Assembly: GCF_001761325.1 (NCBI RefSeq)
Contig: NZ_CP017478.1
Span: forward strand, 812,001-876,000
Length of the DNA: 64,000 nt
From: Urechidicola croceus
GTDB lineage: Bacteria > Bacteroidota > Bacteroidia > Flavobacteriales > Flavobacteriaceae
Direction of reading: 5' to 3'
This document shows, piece by piece, positions 63,309-64,000 of the stretch. The notes under the pieces were generated by a model. It did no database searches and was not told the DNA's origin. It worked only from the letters and a program-made list of their open reading frames with translations. A program made the translations under genes and the position numbers. Each line of letters opens with the position of its first letter. The first letter of the stretch is position 1.

Positions 63309-63376
63309 TTTAAATTTTTATGGAGTGATATGTTATCAAAGATAAAATTATATCCGATATTTGCTGTCAAAAATTA

Positions 63377-64000
63377 ATGCAATTATTAGTTTACATACTC
63401 GTATATCCAATTCTTTGGTTCTTATCTATTCTTCCTTTTAAAGTTCTTTATGCTTTATCCGATTTTATTTCTTTCATATTATATACTATTGTTGGTTATA
63501 GAAAAAAAGTTGTCTTAGAAAATTTAAAAATGGCTTATCCTGAAAAGTCATTAAATGAATTGCTCAAAATTAGACGTGAATTTTATCGTCATTTTGTTGA
63601 TATTTTTATGGAAATGATCAAGTCAATTACAATTTCTGAAAACCAAATGAAAAAGCGTTTTGTTTTTAAGAATATTGATTTTATCAAGAGTTATGAAAAT
63701 CAAAAAAGAAGTATAATACTTATGGGAAGTCATTATGCCAACTGGGAATGGATGGTATATATGGGAAGTCTTATTCAGCATACTGGTACAGCAGTTTTTA
63801 CACCTATTGGCAATAAGTATTTTGAAAAAATGATGCTAAAATCTAGAACAAAATATGGTGCTGTTTTCGTAAAACCAAAATATGCTAGAAAATTTTATGA
63901 AGAAAATGAGAAAAAAGGTCTTTTAACAATAAATGCTTTAGTCAGCGATCAATCTCCTCAATTACAAAAAGCAAAATACTGGACAAATTTTTTAAATGTT
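63377..64000 (+). CDS. LpxL/HtrB-type lysophospholipid acyltransferase, cut off by window edge
   Basis: The visible 208 codons start at ATG 63377 (MQLLVYILVYP). They encode an N-terminal membrane segment and the acyltransferase motif HYANWE (HX4E) in SHYANWEWMVYMG. Downstream segments (LVSDQSPQ) are typical of the lipid A late acyltransferase superfamily. Members add secondary acyl chains to lipid A or transfer acyl groups to ornithine-type lipids. The frame continues past the right edge. The start is 68 bases from the divergent rhomboid start. Confidence 0.9.
   Translation, partial: MQLLVYILVYPILWFLSILPFKVLYALSDFISFILYTIVGYRKKVVLENLKMAYPEKSLNELLKIRREFYRHFVDIFMEMIKSITISENQMKKRFVFKNIDFIKSYENQKRSIILMGSHYANWEWMVYMGSLIQHTGTAVFTPIGNKYFEKMMLKSRTKYGAVFVKPKYARKFYEENEKKGLLTINALVSDQSPQLQKAKYWTNFLNV

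Noticed and set aside
1-64000. Mobile elements, prophage, CRISPR arrays, defence islands
   Set aside because: No transposase, integrase, phage structural gene, direct-repeat array or defence-gene family was recognised. Only non-coding palindromic repeats were found.

Overview
The window is a contiguous stretch of chromosome from a low-GC (about 30% by eye) member of the Bacteroidota, most likely the family Flavobacteriaceae. This rests on promoters of the TTG-N19-TAnnTTTG type, the near absence of Shine-Dalgarno sequences, the many exported proteins with lipoprotein signals, a TonB-dependent receptor paired with a DUF4249 lipoprotein, two DUF4252 proteins, a YtxJ-type bacillithiol-system protein, and a transketolase encoded as a separate C-terminal half. 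I see no phage, transposase, plasmid or CRISPR signature, and gene packing is dense.

Region by region. 1-6.7 kb holds a truncated M1 aminopeptidase, an ECF sigma factor operon (sigma, small membrane protein, two DUF4252 proteins), an S41 protease lipoprotein and a patatin. 6.7-17.7 kb is metabolic: pepT, lysA, a threonine block (leader peptide, fused aspartokinase/homoserine dehydrogenase, homoserine kinase, threonine synthase), then pta-ackA. 17.8-38 kb mixes housekeeping and envelope genes: a GNAT/nitrilase fusion, exported aminopeptidase P, gcvT, acyltransferase, rmuC, glyA, ytxJ, clpB, a PagL-like protein, a histidine phosphatase, an M61-like protease, smpB, a UbiA prenyltransferase, maf, the transketolase C-half, a porin-like protein and an FKBP lipoprotein. 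38-48.5 kb has an S4 protein, a phosphoribosyltransferase, aroK, tRNA-Lys and tRNA-Leu, the receptor/DUF4249 pair, an SPFH protein, a VWA membrane protein and fabG. 48.6-60.8 kb is the most coherent accessory-type module: a short-loop sensor kinase and a sigma54 activator, divergent from an adaptor, ATPase, permease, permease, ATPase and TolC export system. The end has an M15 peptidase, two GNAT proteins, tRNA-Gly, a rhomboid protease and a truncated LpxL-type acyltransferase.

The most interesting regulatory signals are these. (1) A 28-residue Thr/Ile-rich leader peptide with two mutually exclusive hairpins lies ahead of thrA. (2) A sigma54-type promoter with two 19-bp GTGT-N11-ACAC dyads exactly 22 bp apart lies ahead of the export operon. 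(3) Long palindromic repeats of at least two related families lie between thrB and thrC, before tolC and in the export control region. (4) An ECF-type promoter candidate lies in front of the sigma-factor gene. I found no clearly novel enzymatic or defence system. The kinase/activator/double-FtsX exporter module is the best candidate for a system worth experimental study.
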